From Suillus spraguei (taxonomy: Eukaryota > Basidiomycota > Agaricomycetes > Boletales > Suillaceae), in contig JABCPU010000935.1 of assembly GCA_016800925.1 (NCBI GenBank), forward strand, positions 1 to 20,998: a stretch of 20,998 nucleotides of DNA, given 5' to 3'. The first letter of the stretch is position 1. Each line of letters begins with the position of its first letter. The notes below the pieces were generated by a model that saw nothing but the letters and a program-made list of their open reading frames with translations, did no database searches and was not told the origin of the DNA. Positions 1-8,542 of this stretch are shown in pieces. Position numbers and translations under genes: made by a program.

Positions 1-836
1 AGTAACAGAATGCGGCAAGTGTGAGTGCTGAAAGGTGGCAATGGTTTGTCGATCCGAGAGCCGCCAGAGACGGACAAGTTTGTCAGAAGATGCAGAAGCA
101 ATGAGAGTGCCAGCGGGGTGAATGGCAATGGCGAAGATTTTGTGAGTGTGGCCTTTCCAGGGACGACCGACTTGCCGCCAGGTCAGTGAATCCCACTCTC
201 GTATAGTTGATCGTTGTCATCGCCTCCTGAAAGAAGACGTGTGCCATTGAGCGTCCACGCGAGTGACAAGTTTCATCTTGTGTGATCCTTGAAAGATGCA
301 ACCTGTTCCCTTGTGCCTGTATTATGGATTTGGATATTGTCTTCTGTCGCGATGGCAAGAAGTTCACCAGAAGGCGAGTATCGAACGCAATAGACGTAAC
401 CACCACACTCGATTGGTTCTCCTTGCATCTGCCACGTTTTGGTACACCAAAACTTCGTTGTTTCATCCCATGAACCAGTAGCCAGCACCGCACCATTGGG
501 AGAAAAATCCAACGAGTTGATCCGAATGGAGTGGGCTTTGATGGGTTGGATGAGAGATTTGCCAGTTTCACCATGACAGGCAATCATTTCTCCATATCCA
601 CCACCGCTTGCAATTATTTGACCATCTCGTGATACCGCCAATGCCCACACCAGACTGCCATGCCCCTCCATATTCTTCAATACAGCACCTGTCTCCAAGT
701 CCCAAAGACGAAGTGTCGTGTCCCATGAGCCCGTAACCATTCGTCGCTTATCAGGAAAAACGGCGACTGCCATTACAGTCCACACATGATCTTCAAAAGT
801 TCGAATGGATGTCGTGCTTGGAATGAGCTTTGACAT
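1..836 (-). pseudogene. WD40-repeat protein, 3' truncated by window edge, two reading-frame breaks
   Basis: The gene starts at an ATG at 836 and runs off the left edge. It encodes successive WD40 blades: a first with TGSWDTTLRLWD, later ones with LATGSWDETTKFW, and near the edge SASSDKLVRLWRLSD. WD40 proteins form beta-propellers used as protein-binding scaffolds; in Agaricomycetes blades of this style are often the C-terminal part of NACHT-WD40 proteins, but no NACHT part is visible here. The frame is interrupted by a TGA at 273-275, inside an otherwise typical blade (the next residues read NLSLAWTLNGTRLLSGGDDND), and by loss of one base near 207-210, where a CC pair expected from the repeat reads C (DND|TIREWDSLTW). 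After correction the propeller continues cleanly to base 1. It is therefore either a young pseudogene or carries consensus errors; an unusual intron over the stop is the other option. Blade identity is sure, functional state is not. Confidence 0.75.
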
Positions 837-1248
837 TTTACTGGAGGTAGATGGTGTTGAGCACAGTCAAGGGATTGTGGGCGTCTTTCCTTGATTTGCA
901 CAGGTGCGTATATTGTGCTGCTTTCGCCGCGGTATGTACTGTTTTCATAGACGCTCAAACCACCAGGTAGTTCGTCTCCGTTCCACAAAGGATGCCTCCC
1001 ATTCAATCGCGATAGTGCAGTTTCTCCAACACTTCATCACGTCACTTGTCCGAGTGCACCTATCTTAAAGTCTATAGCTCATTCTAGGTCCTGGAATTCT
1101 CAGGGTGAGATGTGAAACTAGTGTGGCCTCAGCAGGCTCAGCTTCGAAGGCCCAACTTGAACATCTAGTGATGAATGCTACCTACGACAATATTGCCCGA
1201 ACTTACCCGCATGCAACAACTGTGAGTAGTTGGACCTTTGTAAAAACT
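837..1248. other. Intergenic, no supported gene
   Basis: About 410 bases between the ATG of the WD40 gene and the 3' end of the broken F-box gene. Short open frames exist on both strands but none has a recognisable domain, splice structure or composition. It should hold the promoter of the WD40 gene; I see no clear TATA box. Confidence 0.4.
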
Positions 1249-2540
1249 CTACAACCCCCTTCTATCAATGCCATAACGTTGTGTCAAGCGGCGATAGCCA
1301 CAGTAATCGCCACGCTTGGGGTCCACTACTACGTCAAGGAAAGGGACGAGAATAACGTATTCCTCTCGCTGCTCATCAGTCGTCGTTACTCCAGTGCCAA
1401 AAATCAGGCTCTCCAGAGGGCAACTTGACCGTGTCAAAAATGTCTTCAATTCCTCGTGTGGCCACGGTCGTATGTAGCGAACTTCAAGTAGGCGTAAATT
1501 GGGGAGTGTGAGTGCATTGAACAAGTCAGGGTATAAATTTTTCCATGCGCATCGGGGATGCATTACTGATGCATAAGGATTGAAGGTTCTTGTGCACGAA
1601 TGGCTCAAACGCTAACGAAACTCCGTCGTAAAAGCTTAGGCCAATCTCTAATGAGGAGAGGTTGGGACCCAGCTGGAGCAACTGGAGGATTAGATTGGGT
1701 TGACATATAGCGGATCTCGACATGTGTCAGGTGGGCCCATCGGGATTGCAAGAAATTATGCGGTCAAAGTCGAATGCGGCCGGCCCAGCTACTATGAGCC
1801 TGCGTAAGGTGAAAGGTAGTCGCCGAGAAGGATTGTGCGAAACTTGGGGTGCACCATAGAGGATTAGATGCGGTTATGGTAAGCTCCTGCAGTACGGGAG
1901 GTCGTTTAACAAAAGTTCGGGAGTAAAGGGGTTGACGAATAATATGATATGAAGGGACGAAATTTGGTTCGTAGAGGTTCAAGAAGGCTTCGTAGGTAGG
2001 TCGTGTTATTTTTGAGCACTTGAGTGCTAATGAAGCGGACGATCTCGCGATCGCTTGAGCCATACATCATAGCAGAAGGCTGTTCGCTGCCAGTCTTCGC
2101 TGTTAATGTCCACAATAACTCGGCACCACAAACTAGACATCCTGTAGCAACCTCCCTCCACCTTCGGCATATTCTGGTCAGCAGCATGGGAGCCAATTTT
2201 TGATGAGGGCAACAAGTGTTCAGTTTCCGGGAGACAGTGAACAAAATAAGGGATAATAATTCAGATGGAAGGCGCCAGAGAGCCGATACAAGTCCGCTGT
2301 TCGAGTCCATGGAGTGGACATTATATTATCCTTCCTGTTTAGGAGCTGTAGGTGAATGTTCTTTATTCTGTCCATGATTCTATCCAGCTCGGAGACCTCT
2401 TGCGAAACTGCATCCAATCGCTGCTGACCTTCGGTGACGACAGCATTGGTGCTCTTGTTGCGCCCGATAGCAGAGTGGTTAATATGTGGAAATGTGGAAT
2501 ACGGGGTTTCAAGATCTGAAATCTGTGGTGGTCACCACAG
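1249..2540 (-). pseudogene. F-box protein with degenerate LRR-like tail, multiple frameshifts
   Basis: Read on the minus strand, pieces of one protein appear in order but in changing frames. From the 5' side: a heptad-like helix (QEVSELDRIMDRIKNIHLQL, about 2410-2340), the F-box core (ALWRLPSELLSLILF, about 2290-2240; then LTRICRRWREVATG, about 2180-2140), a linker segment ending KRSRDRPLH, then leucine-rich stretches (YLRSLLEPLRTKFRPFISYY; PNLILQLLQLGPNLSSLEIG; NALTLPNLRLLEVRYIRPWP; CPLESLIFG), ending in a stop at 1249. F-box proteins recruit targets to SCF ubiquitin ligases; this coiled-coil + F-box + LRR-like layout is a large, fast-evolving family in Agaricomycetes. At least four frame changes are needed (near 2310, 2225-2130, 2060 and between 1890 and 1600), so no single splice model rescues it. 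It is a pseudogene or a badly sequenced gene. The family call is confident, the 5' limit is approximate. Confidence 0.7.
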
Positions 2541-2970
2541 TCAGCATCGATATAGTATACCAAGTTTGTATCATCGGAATTGACATACGATCACTCGTGA
2601 ATGATGCGCCAACTAAAGCGATTGATTATTATCCTCGTACATCAGGCTATTACTCGGTACTCACGATGTCTTGCAGTGCACTAATGTTTGAAATCGGAGA
2701 AGCATTGACTTCTGAGTTCCGCCAATCATATTTTGATATATGTCAATTGCTGATTTGCGAGCGAGGGACAACAACGGTTGAAGATGAAGAATGCCACGTG
2801 GTATGGTCCAGGTATCTTGTTAGGACATAGCTCACGTAAATTTCCCCAGATAAACAGACTTAACAATGGACAATTATCGTCGTTTTCTCTGTCTTCTATC
2901 CGAGACTAAGGACTACATCTAAGTACGTATTTTGCCGATTCAATTCTGCGCAATATTATGTAATCTCGCT
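2541..2970. other. Intergenic, no supported gene
   Basis: About 430 bases upstream of the broken F-box gene. An open frame of roughly 115 codons exists on the plus strand (2486-2830) but it has no usable ATG at its 5' end, no recognisable domain and no neighbour logic, so I do not call it. Otherwise AT-rich sequence leading into the poly(T) tract. Confidence 0.4.
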
Positions 2971-3187
2971 GTTTAGTTTCTTTTTTTTTTTTTTTTTTTT
3001 GGACAAGCGAGTTTCTTATATGGCTACTGACCCTGTCTAGTACTATATAAACGCTTATAGCGGAGCCTATTCCAGGGACCGGTCCAAGGGAAAATGCATT
3101 CACGCACACCCTACGTGTTGTAGGGGCGTGTGGGGCTCTAAGGGCTTCCTACTAGGTTGCCTCGTTCTGCGGGGGCCGTTTAGTTTC
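2971..3187 (-). mobile_element. SINE-like retroposon with poly(A) tail and 10-bp target-site duplication
   Basis: A run of exactly 20 T occupies 2981-3000. The 10 bases immediately before it (GTTTAGTTTC, 2971-2980) occur again at 3178-3187. Read on the minus strand this is a 197-base unit that begins with GGCCCCCGCAGAACG at 3177, ends in A20 at 2981, and is flanked by perfect direct repeats, the structure left by LINE-mediated (target-primed) insertion. The similarity of the flanks extends weakly further (gcTgtttagtttc against gcCgtttagtttc). The body has no open frame and contains an imperfect hairpin around 3101-3135 (CACACGCCCCTAC against GTAGGGTGTGCG). I found no convincing tRNA-type A or B box, so the origin of the body (tRNA, 5S, 7SL or a truncated mRNA copy) is unknown. 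A processed fragment of a host transcript is the main alternative. Confidence 0.6.
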
Positions 3188-3212
3188 AAGACGCTGGGTT
3201 TCACACAGCTGC

Positions 3213-3243
3213 AACGCTGAACGCTGAACGCTGAACGCTGAAC
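3213..3243. repeat. Tandem heptamer AACGCTG, about 4.4 copies
   Basis: AACGCTG is repeated perfectly four times (3213-3240) plus AAC. It lies 25 bases outside the right-hand target duplication of the retroposon. A simple replication-slippage repeat; a variable-number locus is likely. Confidence 0.9.
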
Positions 3244-3381
3244 ACGCAGAAACAATGTTATCATTCCATATGATAATAGTCTTTCTACACTGGAGTAGCC
3301 ATGTCGTAGTACTTTCAATAAGCAATACACGACACATCACCATTACCTCCCAAACTTGACAATTTACTTCCTGCTCGCCGT

Positions 3382-4049
3382 TCATCCCCTCCTAATAGGA
3401 TCCAAGTACTCCTCGTCTGCTAAAAACGCCTGTCGTCGACTGCCACGTCCGAGTAATGATTCAAAATAAGGTCGCGGAGAATGTTGCTCGACTCTACAAC
3501 ACGACGAGTATAGTCTTCTGGAATGCCTGGGTACATCTGAATGGCTGTAACGCAAGCATGACCTGCGAAATGTATGCCCTCGAATTTTCCTTTGTTGATA
3601 TCCCACCAGCTCTCCGTGTGAGTCTCCTCCTCAAATCCTGTGACAGCGACGACGATTGGAACCTTCTTCTCCGAGCAGATTCTAGAGTAAAATTTGGTGT
3701 AGGCCTCAACAAGAGTGCGAGGGGCAGTCGTCCTGCGCATGCAGTACACCAGAAGGTCGATCCCATCTGACTTGGAGTTCATGAGCTTACGCAGCAAGTT
3801 CTCCAACTGTTTTTCTGCTTTCGCCGTTATCACTTTGCCTGTCATCCCCTGATTAAGACTCGGGGTATCAAACAGGACGAATCTCTGGCCTGAGATATCT
3901 ACTGAGTAGCGTTGAACGGTGGAAGTGCATCCATGTGCATCACAGGATGTCTTCGCGAGCTGTTCTCGCGCGATCACATTGATGACTGAACTTATCCCTG
4001 AGCCGTTATCGCCGAATATGACAATGTTTCTTTCCCGTGAGTGTATCTG
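3382..4049 (-). CDS. AIG1-like G domain, second tandem copy, Walker A lysine lost
   Basis: This exon encodes a P-loop GTPase domain of the AIG1/'G domain-containing' type common in Agaricomycetes. Order: RERNIVIFG then the P-loop GDNGSGISS (the normally invariant lysine is isoleucine, codon at 3993-3995), a switch I region with CTSTVQRYSV, the G3-like DTPS at FVLFDTPSLNQG, and a G4-like strand VPIVVAVTGFEEE. It is paralogous along its whole length to the exon at 4117-4729, including the preceding intron (4050-4116). The frame stops with TAG at 3420; one additional T in the T5 run just before that stop would instead give FLADEEYLDPIRRG ending at 3382, which aligns with SLADARNM of the other copy, so the true end may be 3382. 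With no upstream start codon of its own, it is probably a second domain of the 4117-5100 gene rather than a separate gene. Loss of the lysine predicts weak or absent nucleotide hydrolysis. Confidence 0.65.
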
Positions 4050-4116
4050 CTACATTTAATCAGTAAGTTCTCTTCGAAGTAACATATGTCGAATCTCGAC
4101 CAAGTAGAGTACGAAC

Positions 4117-5100
4117 CATGTTTCTCGCATCTGCTAGAGAAACGACAGTCCATTCCGAGGAATTTGTTGCAATGAGGTTGCGCAGAATTTCGCTCGACTC
4201 TGTAACACGACGAATGGAGATATCCGAGAGGCCTAGCGCTGTGACACATGCATGGTCTGCAAAATGCATGCCAAGACTCTCGATTTCCATCCGATTAGTA
4301 TCCCACCAGTTCTCCATGCGAGTCATTTTCTCCAATCCTGTGACGACGATGACGATTGGAACTCTCCGGCAGATCCCAGAGTAAAATGTGGTGTAGTCCT
4401 CAACGAGGGCGCGAAGGGAAGTCATGCAGCGCACGCAGTACACCAAAAGGTCGATTCCATCCGATCTAGGGCTCAAAAGCTCACGCAACAAGCTCTTCAG
4501 CTGTTTTTCTGCTTTCTTCGCCACTCCCAAGTTGAGACCTGCGGTATCAATCAGGGTGAATCTCTGGCCCGAAATTTCTACTGGGTAGCGTTGAGTGGTA
4601 GATGTGCATCCATGTACGTCATTGGATGTCTTCGCGAGCTGTTTATGCACGATTGTATTGATGATTGAACTTTTTCCTGAGCCAGTCTTTCCGAATATGA
4701 CAACATTTCTTTCCCGCGGGGGCGTCTGCTATATTTAATTAGTAAGCTTTCTTTGCGGTAATGTATCCAAAGAAGCAAAGCACGTACTTCACGGTTGCTT
4801 GCATTTGGAGGCGATAGTGGTGGCGGTGTTAATTGTTTACGTTCATGTGCCGAGATGTCGGTCAATTGAACTACTCCAGGTAATGAAACATCCACCTCGA
4901 CATTTGTTGAGCATGAATGTAACTCACGAGAACCAGTGCCAGGACTCCGGCGTGATGAACAAGCAGTGTCAGATACAGTTACCGCAATAGTTCTGCCGAG
5001 ACTCGAGAGTGACGAACAAGAACTAGAAAAATGGTTATTCAAACTTGTAAATCTGTGCAGATTTGGACCTACGAAGATCCTCGAGTGCCAAGAAAGCCAT
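4117..5100 (-). CDS. AIG1-like GTPase domain, first tandem copy, intact P-loop
   Basis: The G domain lies on the exon 4117-4729: RERNVVIFG followed by the intact Walker A GKTGSGKSS, switch I CTSTTQRYPV, G3 DTAG in FTLIDTAGLNLG, and the strand VPIVIVVTGLEK at the G4 position. A 59-nt intron (4729/4730-4787, GTACGT donor, TACTAAT branch, TATAG acceptor) separates it from an upstream exon (4788-4992) rich in Ser/Thr/Pro, a likely flexible linker. That exon has no ATG. One model uses ATG 5100, exon 5045-5100 and a 52-nt intron; the other joins it to the kinase upstream (see findings). At the 3' end the frame may stop at 4060 or splice at 4117 (ATG|GTTCGT) into the second G domain. Such proteins bind guanine nucleotide; the cellular role in fungi is unknown. 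Domain call is secure, gene limits are not. Confidence 0.75.
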
Positions 5101-6801
5101 CCTGCGCAGCATCGCTGGAAGAATCTTGAAGCTCGTGTAAGTGGATGGTCAATAAAACACCACGAACGATACAGACTGACCTAATGAGGAACGCCTGCGC
5201 ATGACAAGGTCGAGCACCTCATCTGCTGAAGGTCGAAGTTTAAATTCGGATTGCAGACATTTTTGGATGATGTTCCAATCTGAGTCCATTATTGCAGGGT
5301 GGCCGTCAGGGCGCTGTGGGATACGACCTTGAACTTTTAAACCATAGATATACCATTCTGCCCTGAAAGAGTTGATCTCAGACCAAGGGTGCTGACCCGA
5401 GAGAATCTTGTTCTATGAGTCCTCGGGCGAACATTTTGAGACTAAACAACCGACTCACTTGGAGCATCACACAACCAAAAGAGTATATATCAGCTTTTTC
5501 CAAAAGTCGGTCACAGAGCTCTTCTGATAGAAGTTCTGGTGCCGCATAACGAATTGCACCTGGGCGCATAGATGTCGCAGCCAAGTGTGACTGGCCGAGA
5601 AGGGGCCTCACAATGGTGGAAAGACCAAAATCGATTAGCTTCGCATGGCCTTCATTGTCAATCAGTATATTCGCCTAGAGGTTCATTAATTTTCAAAAAT
5701 GCCTCAGCAGCTCTGAGTTCACCCCTGTTATATCCCCGTGTATGACATTCATCGAGTGCACTATACCATAGGTAGGTTACCACAACAACTGGAGAATATA
5801 AATGACACTGACAGTACTGCAGTCCAGAGCTGACACCTTCTAGCTTCCAACTTCGGATGAGTCTTGAGAAGCGAAAGGATCTGATGAGAATTGTGCTCAC
5901 CATACGCGAACGGTCCACCATTGTTAGACCGTTGTGATTAGATGCCAGGTAGGCGTTCAACGTGCCATTTGAAATCCACGGAGTTACTAAACTGCCCAAC
6001 CCTGGCCTCCGTCCAAATCCTGTCGCTGTACCCAATAGCGGTACAATGTTTTTATGGCGTAGAATCTTCAAAATGCCAATTTCTCGGCTGATTTTCTAGG
6101 TGATTTAAAAGGAATAAGTACTATGTATATGCGAACCTTTTATCTCTTACCCTCTCTAATACCTTCTCCGAATCACAATGTTGCTCTAGGTATCTGAAGG
6201 CCTTGAGCGCGACCTTAGTCACCATATCCGAGTGTCGGCGCAAGTCAGTGTACGGTAAACAAGTTTAAAACATGGACTGACGACGGATGAAATACCGTCT
6301 TTACTGTAATTGCATTTCCAGACATCGCCAAATGCACCTCCGCTTATAGGGTCCTGGGTTATTCGAGTAATAAAGGGTGTTAAATCGTCTGGCATGCCCT
6401 CCACCCTGTGCCATGATAAGGTCAGTAAAGCAGATACTGCCAATGAGACCATTGACATACCCCATATCGTAGTTCCTCGTGTTTACCCAACTAGCAGTCT
6501 CGTGAGCAACGAACAGCCGAAGAATATGGATGGGATTCAGTTGACAGTACGGTCGTAGGCGCACTTTGAGGATGGGCGGTTATATAATTCGGGTTAGTCA
6601 CAATCACTGCCTCCGAGGGCGCCAAATATCCACGAGTCTTCCGATATGAAAACATTCGTCGTGAATATTTAGGTATATGTAGGTTTCACAGCTATGTCCA
6701 AAAATGATAGATCAGATTTCAATTCAAACGGAGCACGACTCACCGATGTCAGGAGTAAGTAGTTGACGAAGGCGCAGCACAACTTCGGGATCGAACGTCA
6801 T
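5069..6801 (-). CDS. Protein kinase (fungal TKL-like, HGD type), about 10 exons
   Basis: All kinase landmarks appear in order once short introns are removed: glycine loop SGGAFGDVWKC (about 6340), VAIK strand VALKAFRYLEQ (exon 6151-6213), RHKNIVPLLG and the hinge-side WISNGTLNAYL (5901-6095), LEGVSSGLQYLHSMNVIHGD (5843 and 5760), catalytic loop HGDITGANIL, DFG at LIDFGLS, activation end AAPELL, ADIYSFGCVMLQ (5459-5674), then ILSGQHPW and KLRPSADEVLDLVMRRR (5181-5406). The arginine of HRD is glycine, usual in this fungal clade. Introns: 6214-6281, 6096-6150, 5844-5900, 5761-5812, 5675-5722, 5407-5458, all phase-consistent. The N-terminus is uncertain: an attractive first exon is 6744-6801 (MTFDPEVVLRLRQLL, GTGAGT donor), but exons joining it to 6395 are not resolved. 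The 3' end depends on an acceptor choice: CAAG at 5125 gives a stop at 5069; GAG at 5132 keeps the frame open into the GTPase exons. No frameshifts seen. Confidence 0.8.
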
Positions 6802-7210
6802 ACATAGTCGAATTCAAAAATATGTGACATAAAGGAACATGGTTCCTCAAGATACGTTTCTACACATAAGGGAAGGCGGGGAGACGGTGATTTGTTCTGA
6901 AACAAACAAAGTCGGTGCGTTTTGTAAAATGGAATATTGTGATCTATCGATGCCAGGACAGGCATTATCGGTCGACACAGAGAATTACATCGAGCACTAC
7001 AGAAACAGTTATGTCATTTGTGTGATAAGGATTGAAGCCCGTCCCCGATATTTATTCGTCCAATTGTTCGTCTCGCCGATGGTACCCAAGTAGACGTGGC
7101 AAACCACGTTTAAGCATATAATATGGTCTTGTTGTACTCTCTCGCGTCGTCACCGACCTTGGCGTGATTGACGAGCTGATTTTTATATGTTCCACTTGAG
7201 ACTCGGGGGA
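6802..7210. other. Intergenic, no supported gene
   Basis: Roughly 400 bases upstream of the kinase. An 84-codon plus-strand frame (ATG at 6839, stop before 7094) is open but carries no recognisable domain and has no splice signals or similarity I can name, so it is left uncalled. The region should hold the kinase promoter. Confidence 0.35.
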
Positions 7211-7387
7211 TTATGAACAGCCGGAAGGGATATTTACGAACAATTCTTTTGAAAAAATGAGTACGAGCCACTGGAGAAACGTCACAGTGCCCATGTATGT
7301 GAGGGTCTCATTGCAAGAAACGCTACAGTCGGTGGTTGCAGCCTTGACGATAGTGTTTCATTGATCATTGAGTTGGGACACTGACAT
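7211..7387 (-). CDS. Possible small two-exon gene, unrecognised
   Basis: A TATA-like box (7445-7453) lies about 60 bases upstream of an ATG at 7385-7387 on the minus strand, with a pyrimidine-rich stretch between them, as in expressed fungal genes. The first frame stops after nine codons (SVSQLNDQ). If a 40-nt intron beginning GTGTCC right after the second codon is removed, a frame of about 45 residues opens with three cysteines, a hydrophobic segment (TFLQWLVLIF) and a stop at 7211. The intron is short and the donor poor. I recognise no family. This is a weak, structure-only call. Confidence 0.15.
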
Positions 7388-7444
7388 AGTAACCAACGAA
7401 CGTGCGATTAGATGAAATGGGAAGGTTCGCGCCAGCGATGACTG

Positions 7445-7453
7445 TATATATAA
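7445..7453 (-). promoter_or_regulatory. TATA-like box
   Basis: TATATATAA on the plus strand (palindromic core), about 60 bases upstream of the minus-strand ATG at 7387 and followed by a C/T-rich leader. It is the only argument for transcription start in this stretch. Confidence 0.25.
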
Positions 7454-7689
7454 ATGTGAGAAACGGAAAATGAAAGGATGTACACAGTACAGTACCATGT
7501 CTTGCAATGCTAAAACATATTCGCCACGGAAGATTATCTGATGACTATTGATCAAATGTTAACCTTAATGTTATTAATCAGAGACAAGGGGTCGGTGAAG
7601 GATTAGGAAAGGAACAGAGTGAGTGGCATGAGCCTAGTCATTTGTGAGGGAATGGAGTTTAGAACGGATAGTTGCGACTCGGCAGAAGG

Positions 7690-8365
7690 CTACCTTACAT
7701 AATGGAAGACTGAGGCTGTGCTTCTTAGAGAAAGACAATTAAAATAACACGTCCCCTCTACTCACTTACTCGTGATCGTAGAATTCGAACAGATGCACAA
7801 AATATACCTTGAGACCTTTTTCATTATTTCTGGGAGAATGGACGACACCGAGTCTGATCTCACTCTGAATTTGGTTCGAGGGTACTTCCTCGATCTCCAT
7901 GCCCAAGCCGACTTCTACACGTAGATGTACCCCAGTCTGAGACTGAAAACATACACCCTCAAGCTCTCCTGCACCACATGTCCGTGTCCGCACATAGGAA
8001 GCAAAGACACGCACGATAAACTGTTCTTGCGTAAGGGATCCGGGATTGTCTACAGTTATATATTGAGTTGTGAGTGGACGAACAGTGAGAAAGGACGCCA
8101 GCGCAGGTGATGGTATTCAGCCTTTGGAGTCCTGCCAGCAGCAGAAAACAGCAAACCAAATATTTAGGACCTGCGCTGATACAGACTGTCATGGTAACGT
8201 CACATTCGACTTCAAGTTCGAACCTCCATATCTTCCTTGAATACTTTATAAAACCATCAGCTAACGAATGACATAGAGTCAAAGCTTCACAACTTACAAG
8301 TCGATTTTTTTGCGGCCTTCGATCGATATCATTGGTGTGCTATCGTAATGCCGAATCCGTGCCAT
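7690..8365 (-). CDS. Hypothetical protein, about 5 exons, unrecognised
   Basis: A phase-consistent chain of exons can be built: ATG 8365 to 8298 (MARIRHYDSTPMISIEGRKK), intron 8236-8297 (GTAAGT...CAAG), 8171-8235 (WRFELEVECDVTMTVCISA), intron 8050-8170 (GTCCTA...TGTAG), 7770-8049 (DNPGSLTQEQFIVRVFASYV, later VEVGLGMEIEEVPSNQIQSE, ending LFEFYDHE), intron 7724-7769 (GTAAGT...CTAAG), and a last short exon to a TAG at 7690. The product would be about 150 residues with alternating hydrophobic and charged residues that look like beta strands, no signal peptide and no membrane segment. I do not recognise the family. Its ATG lies 178 bases downstream of the P450 end, in the same direction. The longest exon has a coding look; the small ones are inferred from splice signals only. 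Confidence 0.4.
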
Positions 8366-8542
8366 GTGAGTAGCTAACAGCAAACAATCAAATGAGATTA
8401 CACTGGCAGAAGGTATTGGTGGTATGTAGCGCAGACACCACACTCCACATGAACAAGTATGTACTTCAGTCTTCGAGGCGATAGTCAGAATGGTTGCGAG
8501 TTTAGTGAAATTAGAAAGCCCGGGTCCTGAATACACGATTCC

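Noticed and set aside
83..583. Long minus-strand frame overlapping the WD40 gene
   Set aside because: It is the WD40 sequence read in the wrong frame; blades are only seen in the other frames.
2486..2830. 114-codon plus-strand open frame
   Set aside because: No ATG at its 5' end, overlaps the 5' part of the broken F-box gene on the other strand, and shows no family features.
6839..7093. 84-codon plus-strand open frame with ATG and stop
   Set aside because: No domain, no splice structure, no promoter signal that I can point to; length is within chance for this base composition.
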